From JAZNLR01 sp045579195 (GTDB lineage Bacteria > Bacillota > Clostridia > Christensenellales > CAMQZB01), in the NCBI GenBank assembly GCA_045579195.1, contig JAZNLR010000115.1, positions 1 to 7,960 on the forward strand: a DNA stretch of 7,960 nucleotides, written 5' to 3'. Positions 5,901 through 7,960 of the stretch are shown here, piece by piece (the stretch's first letter is position 1; the number at the start of each line of letters is the position of its first letter). Position numbers and translations under genes: made by a program. Below the pieces are notes generated by a model that searched no databases, was not told the DNA's origin, and saw only the letters and a list, made by a program, of their open reading frames with translations.

Positions 5901-7025
5901 TCAGTTGATTTTGCGGATTAGAACGTTTGCCTGTGCTGCGATGCCCTTTCCTTCGCCGACGATGCCAAGACCTTCGGTCGTCGTTGCGGAGATGCCCACG
6001 GAAGACGTCGGGATGCTGAGCGCGGCAGAGAGGTGTTCTTTCATTTCGGGGAGGAAAGATGCAAGCTTGGGGCGTTCCGCGATGATCGCGAGTGAGACAT
6101 TGTGCGGAACAAAGCCGTGCTTGAGCAAGAGGTTGACAACCTCTTTCAACAGCAGGATGGAGTCTGCACCCTCAAAGCGCACATCTGTGTCCGGGAAGAG
6201 ATGCCCGATGTCGGGGAGAGAGGCGGCAGAGAGAAGTGCGTCCATAACGGCGTGTGTTGCAACGTCAGCATCGCTGTGCCCCAAAAGCCCTTTCTCAAAG
6301 GGGATCTTCACGCCGCAGAGAATGAGATCCCGCCCTTCGGTAAGGCGATGGACGTCAAAGCCCGTTCCTGCAAACAGTGTCTCTTTGGGAAGATCTTCCC
6401 AAAACGTGATCTTGCGATTGCTTGCTTCTCCGAGAACGAGATGTGCGTTGCCAAAGCGTTCCGACCAGAGCTGACTGTCGTCCGTTGCGGGGGCGGTGGC
6501 GTTTTCGTATGCCTCCAAAAGGTCGCAAAGCCAAAATGCTTGCGGCGTCTGGATCGCGTAAAGCCCGTCGCGCGCAACGGGGGAGAAAAGGGTTTCTCCG
6601 TCCCCCTTTCGCAAGGTGTCGGTGACGGGAAGTGCGGCAACGCCGGAATTATGTTTCAGCGTTGCGTCAATACAACTTGAGATGAGCGTTCCCGAAACGA
6701 ACGGGCGCGCCCCGTCGTGCACGAGAACGGCCGTTTTCGGGGAAGAACTGAGTTCTTTTGCGGCAAGAAGACCGTTATGAACCGATTCGGTGCGCGTTGT
6801 TCCACCGTCTGCAAAGGTCACGTTTTCGCCTGCAAACAGCAGCGAAAAGGTTGCCGCGTCTTCCTCTTTACGAACGATGACGACCTCGTCCACTTCAGGA
6901 TGGGAAAGGAAGGCGTTTGCTGTGCGGACGACGACGGGAACGCCGTCAATCGGCTCGAGAAGTTTGTTTGCACCAAAGCGGGAGGAGCTTCCTGCCGCAA
7001 CGATGACCGCAACCGTTTTCATCAT
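5901..7025 (-). CDS. ispDF: Bifunctional IspD-IspF isoprenoid enzyme
   Basis: This 374-residue fusion carries out two steps of the non-mevalonate (MEP) pathway to IPP/DMAPP: cytidylyl transfer to 2-C-methyl-D-erythritol 4-phosphate (IspD) and cyclisation to the 2,4-cyclodiphosphate (IspF). IspD (about 3-215) shows the nucleotide-binding VAAGSSSRFGANK (9-21), DGGTTRTES (73-81) and VHDGARPFV (102-110). IspF (about 217-374) shows GFDVH with metal ligands D224 and H226, then GHSDADVATH with H258 as the third zinc ligand, FPDTD (277-281) and the C-terminal TTTEGLG-(I)-VGEGKGIAAQA region. Both active sites look intact. The reading frame is continuous across the junction, so this is a true fusion and lacks the IspE step between the two. 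The start overlaps the rqcP stop (ATGATG at 7025-7020); ATG 7022 is an equally possible start, with GGTGG as the nearest ribosome site. Confidence 0.96.
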   Translation of the reverse strand: MMKTVAVIVAAGSSSRFGANKLLEPIDGVPVVVRTANAFLSHPEVDEVVIVRKEEDAATFSLLFAGENVTFADGGTTRTESVHNGLLAAKELSSSPKTAVLVHDGARPFVSGTLISSCIDATLKHNSGVAALPVTDTLRKGDGETLFSPVARDGLYAIQTPQAFWLCDLLEAYENATAPATDDSQLWSERFGNAHLVLGEASNRKITFWEDLPKETLFAGTGFDVHRLTEGRDLILCGVKIPFEKGLLGHSDADVATHAVMDALLSAASLPDIGHLFPDTDVRFEGADSILLLKEVVNLLLKHGFVPHNVSLAIIAERPKLASFLPEMKEHLSAALSIPTSSVGISATTTEGLGIVGEGKGIAAQANVLIRKIN

Positions 7026-7285
7026 TCTGCGAGCCCACCTTCGTCTGCGATAATTTCGTAAAGATCCTTCGCCTCGTCTTTGCGGACGTGCTCTGAAAGC
7101 GCTTTGACGATGAAGCGGAGCTTGCTGTTTCCGAAAGAGACCGTCACTTCGTCGCCGATCTTGAGTGTATGCGAGGGCTTTGCGGGCTTTCCGTTGACGC
7201 TCACACGTCCGCCGTCACACGCGGAATTTGCCACCGTTCGGCGTTTGATGATGTGGGAAACTTTTAAGAATTTGTCAAGGCGCAT
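7022..7285 (-). CDS. rqcP: RqcP (YabO) S4-domain ribosome quality-control factor
   Basis: This 87-residue protein is almost entirely one S4 RNA-binding domain: MRLDKFLKVSHIIKRRT (1-17), ANSACDGGRVSVNG (20-33), KPSHTLKIGDEVTVSF (38-53) and a short acidic tail. Sequence and length match Bacillus RqcP/YabO (about 86 residues). RqcP is the Hsp15-related factor that binds stalled 50S subunits carrying peptidyl-tRNA and works with RqcH to add C-terminal alanine tails. R2 and R16, basic positions conserved in this family, are present. The ATG at 7285 is chosen because GGAGG sits 9 bases upstream; the in-frame TTG at 7291 would be only 3 bases from it. It is the first gene of an operon with ispDF, overlapping its start. 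Its leader contains an intrinsic terminator (7316-7348), so expression may be attenuated. The Hsp15 branch (HslR) is the alternative name but fits less well. Confidence 0.92.
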   Translation of the reverse strand: MRLDKFLKVSHIIKRRTVANSACDGGRVSVNGKPAKPSHTLKIGDEVTVSFGNSKLRFIVKALSEHVRKDEAKDLYEIIADEGGLAE

Positions 7286-7315
7286 GCGCAAAAACCTCCG
7301 TTTGTTTCAAAATTT

Positions 7316-7348
7316 AAAAAAAGCGAAAACACAAACTAATTTTCGCTT
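7316..7348 (-). terminator. Intrinsic terminator inside the rqcP leader
   Basis: AAGCGAAAA (7321-7329) and TTTTCGCTT (7340-7348) form a perfect 9-base stem with a 10-base loop. On the minus strand CGC is followed by seven T residues (7322-7316), a clear one-way terminator for leftward RNA. It sits about 30 bases upstream of the rqcP ATG and downstream of both leftward promoters, so rqcP-ispDF must be read through it. The first TTGACA of the rightward promoter overlaps its stem. Confidence 0.75.
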
Positions 7349-7353
7349 GACAA

Positions 7354-7383
7354 TTGACAATCTTTGTGATAGCATTATAGAAT
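7354..7383 (+). promoter_or_regulatory. Probable rpoB promoter (rightward)
   Basis: TTGACA (7354-7359) and TAGAAT (7378-7383) are 18 bases apart. A second TTGACA (7347-7352) overlaps just upstream and would pair with a poorer -10 (TAGCAT, 7370-7375). Transcription from here gives an rpoB leader of about 200 bases. No better rightward promoter lies closer to the gene; the TTGACA at 7545 has no -10 at a proper distance. Confidence 0.6.
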
Positions 7384-7386
7384 GCT
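7371..7386. repeat. Inverted repeat over opposing -10 boxes
   Basis: AGCATT (7371-7376) and AATGCT (7381-7386) are perfect inverted arms around ATAG. The element contains TATAAT on the minus strand (7379-7374) and TAGAAT on the plus strand (7378-7383). The leftward -10 has only a weak -35 (TTTAAC, 16 bases upstream). The symmetry could reflect back-to-back -10 boxes or an operator. Confidence 0.5.
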
Positions 7387-7404
7387 TTATTATGGGTTAA
7401 AGTG

Positions 7405-7460
7405 CCCGTTTTTGCGGTATAAGTCAAAAAAATTTCCCCAAAAACCCCCGTTTTTCGCGG
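7405..7460. repeat. Duplicated CCCGTTTTT(C)GCGG motif
   Basis: CCCGTTTTTGCGG (7405-7417) recurs as CCCGTTTTTCGCGG (7447-7460), differing by one inserted base. Each copy is a mini-hairpin (CCG/CGG arms). They lie within the leader RNA of the leftward promoter and upstream of rpoB on the other strand. The second copy, read on the minus strand, contains GCGAAAA, the same seven bases as the 5' arm of the leader terminator. Confidence 0.55.
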
Positions 7461-7483
7461 TTCGATTGGGAAGGATTACTGAC

Positions 7484-7511
7484 ATTATACTATAAATTTC
7501 AAAATAGTCAA
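7484..7511 (-). promoter_or_regulatory. Strong leftward promoter for the rqcP-ispDF operon
   Basis: On the minus strand, TTGACT (7511-7506) and a perfect TATAAT (7489-7484) are 16 bases apart. Transcription would begin near 7477. It gives either a leader of about 190 bases to rqcP or, if the terminator at 7316-7348 acts, a free RNA of about 160 bases. Confidence 0.75.
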
Positions 7512-7547
7512 TCGATTTTTTGAAATTTCTTTTTTCTTTTGGCGTTG

Positions 7548-7568
7548 ACAGTCGTAAGCATGGACTGT
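7548..7568 (+). repeat. Small inverted repeat just before rpoB
   Basis: ACAGTC (7548-7553) and GACTGT (7563-7568) are perfect arms around nine bases, extended by one G-U pair. It lies 25 bases upstream of the rpoB ATG, within its leader RNA, and overlaps an orphan TTGACA (7545-7550). It could be an mRNA hairpin near the ribosome site or a protein-binding site. The arms are short, so chance is possible. Confidence 0.3.
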
Positions 7569-7593
7569 TCGAATATTATTTAGGAGTGTGTTT

Positions 7594-7960
7594 ATGACAC
7601 GAAAAATTCACAAGGTGAAGTGTGGTAACCACGAGAGATATTCTTTCTCTCAAATCAAGGACGTGCTTGACATTCCTTACTTGATCGAGGTGCAGAGAGA
7701 TTCTTATGACACCTTCCTCAAGAGAGGCATCAAGGAGGTCTTTGAAGACTTTTCTCCGATAGCCGACAAGTCCAACCACTTCGAGCTGCATTTCTTGGAG
7801 CATTCCATTTCCGGAACCCCGAAGTACAGCGAGAAGGAGTGCCGCGACCGCGACGCTACGTTTGCATTGCCCTTGAAGGTGAAGGTTCGCTTGATCTACA
7901 AGGACACAGGAGAAGTTGTTGACCAAGAGGTCTTTATGGGCGATTTCCCGCTCATGACCG
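7594..7960 (+). CDS. rpoB: RNA polymerase beta subunit, N-terminal part (partial)
   Basis: The first 122 residues of RpoB are present and the gene continues beyond the right edge. Diagnostic segments are YSFSQIKDVLDIPYLIEVQ (16-34), which matches the start of the beta lobe region; FEDFSPI (50-56); KYSEKECRDRDATFALPLKV (77-96); and VFMGDFPLMT (113-122), which in all bacteria leads into GTFIINGAERV. The beta subunit forms much of the catalytic cleft of RNA polymerase and is the rifampicin target. The ATG is supported by AGGAG (7582-7586), 7 bases upstream. Neither rplL nor rplJ lies directly upstream; the next gene is the divergent rqcP, so this rpoB has its own promoter region and a leader of about 200 bases. 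Confidence 0.97.
   Translation, partial: MTRKIHKVKCGNHERYSFSQIKDVLDIPYLIEVQRDSYDTFLKRGIKEVFEDFSPIADKSNHFELHFLEHSISGTPKYSEKECRDRDATFALPLKVKVRLIYKDTGEVVDQEVFMGDFPLMT

Noticed and set aside
5404..6474. A 356-codon open frame on the + strand
   Set aside because: It lies antisense across LytTR, the intergenic hairpin and the end of ispDF. It has no ribosome site, its product has low-complexity Ser/Arg/Lys-rich stretches, and both genes beneath it match known families.
7545..7579. TTGACA (7545) with TATTAT (7574) as an rpoB promoter
   Set aside because: The spacer is 23 bases, too long for a sigma-A promoter, and nothing resembling a -10 is present at 16-18 bases.
7576..7926. A minus-strand frame opposite the start of rpoB
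   Set aside because: The + strand is unmistakably RpoB; the antisense frame has no start signals.
1..7960. CRISPR array, insertion sequence or attachment site
   Set aside because: No regularly spaced repeats, transposase or integrase reading frames, or paired terminal inverted repeats were seen.

Overview
The window looks like chromosomal DNA from a Gram-positive, low-to-mid-GC bacterium of the Clostridia type. Supporting signs are strong AGGAGG-like ribosome sites, TTGACA/TATAAT-type promoters, T-rich intrinsic terminators after most genes, a stand-alone LytTR regulator paired with a DUF3021 membrane protein, an RqcP (YabO) homologue, an RpoB N-terminus closely resembling the Bacillus form, and a Myb/RsfA-like DNA-binding protein. 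A fused IspD-IspF is less usual in this group. Finer placement, for example an uncultured gut Clostridia lineage, is inference.

Layout. Positions 1-270 hold the end of an upstream transcript (possibly a CDS tail or a structured RNA), two successive terminators, and a near-consensus promoter. The promoter drives a small zinc-ribbon, two-helix membrane protein (274-597, +). A bidirectional terminator separates this from a leftward run: a nucleoside-hydrolase family protein (652-1581), a GH1 beta-glucosidase (1738-3096) and an unrecognised 305-residue beta-rich protein (3176-4093). A putative two-repeat Myb-like DNA-binding protein (4197-4865, +) diverges from the unknown gene and converges on a leftward two-gene operon, LytTR regulator plus DUF3021 membrane protein (5769 to 4916), joined by an ATGA overlap. 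Next comes the leftward operon rqcP-ispDF (7285 to 5901), also translationally overlapped. Rightward from 7594 the 5' end of rpoB begins and runs off the window.

How the genes relate. Two sets are core housekeeping: rqcP/ispDF (rescue of stalled 50S subunits and non-mevalonate isoprenoid synthesis) and rpoB (RNA polymerase beta subunit). The rest is accessory: sugar and nucleoside breakdown by two separately promoted cytoplasmic hydrolases, an autoregulated-looking LytTR/membrane pair, and hypothetical proteins.

The richest non-coding stretch is the 308-base divergent region between rqcP and rpoB. It holds opposing promoters, a duplicated hairpin motif, and an intrinsic terminator lying inside the rqcP leader. 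That arrangement suggests attenuation of the rqcP-ispDF operon or an independent small RNA. No mobile element, CRISPR array, tRNA or rRNA is visible.
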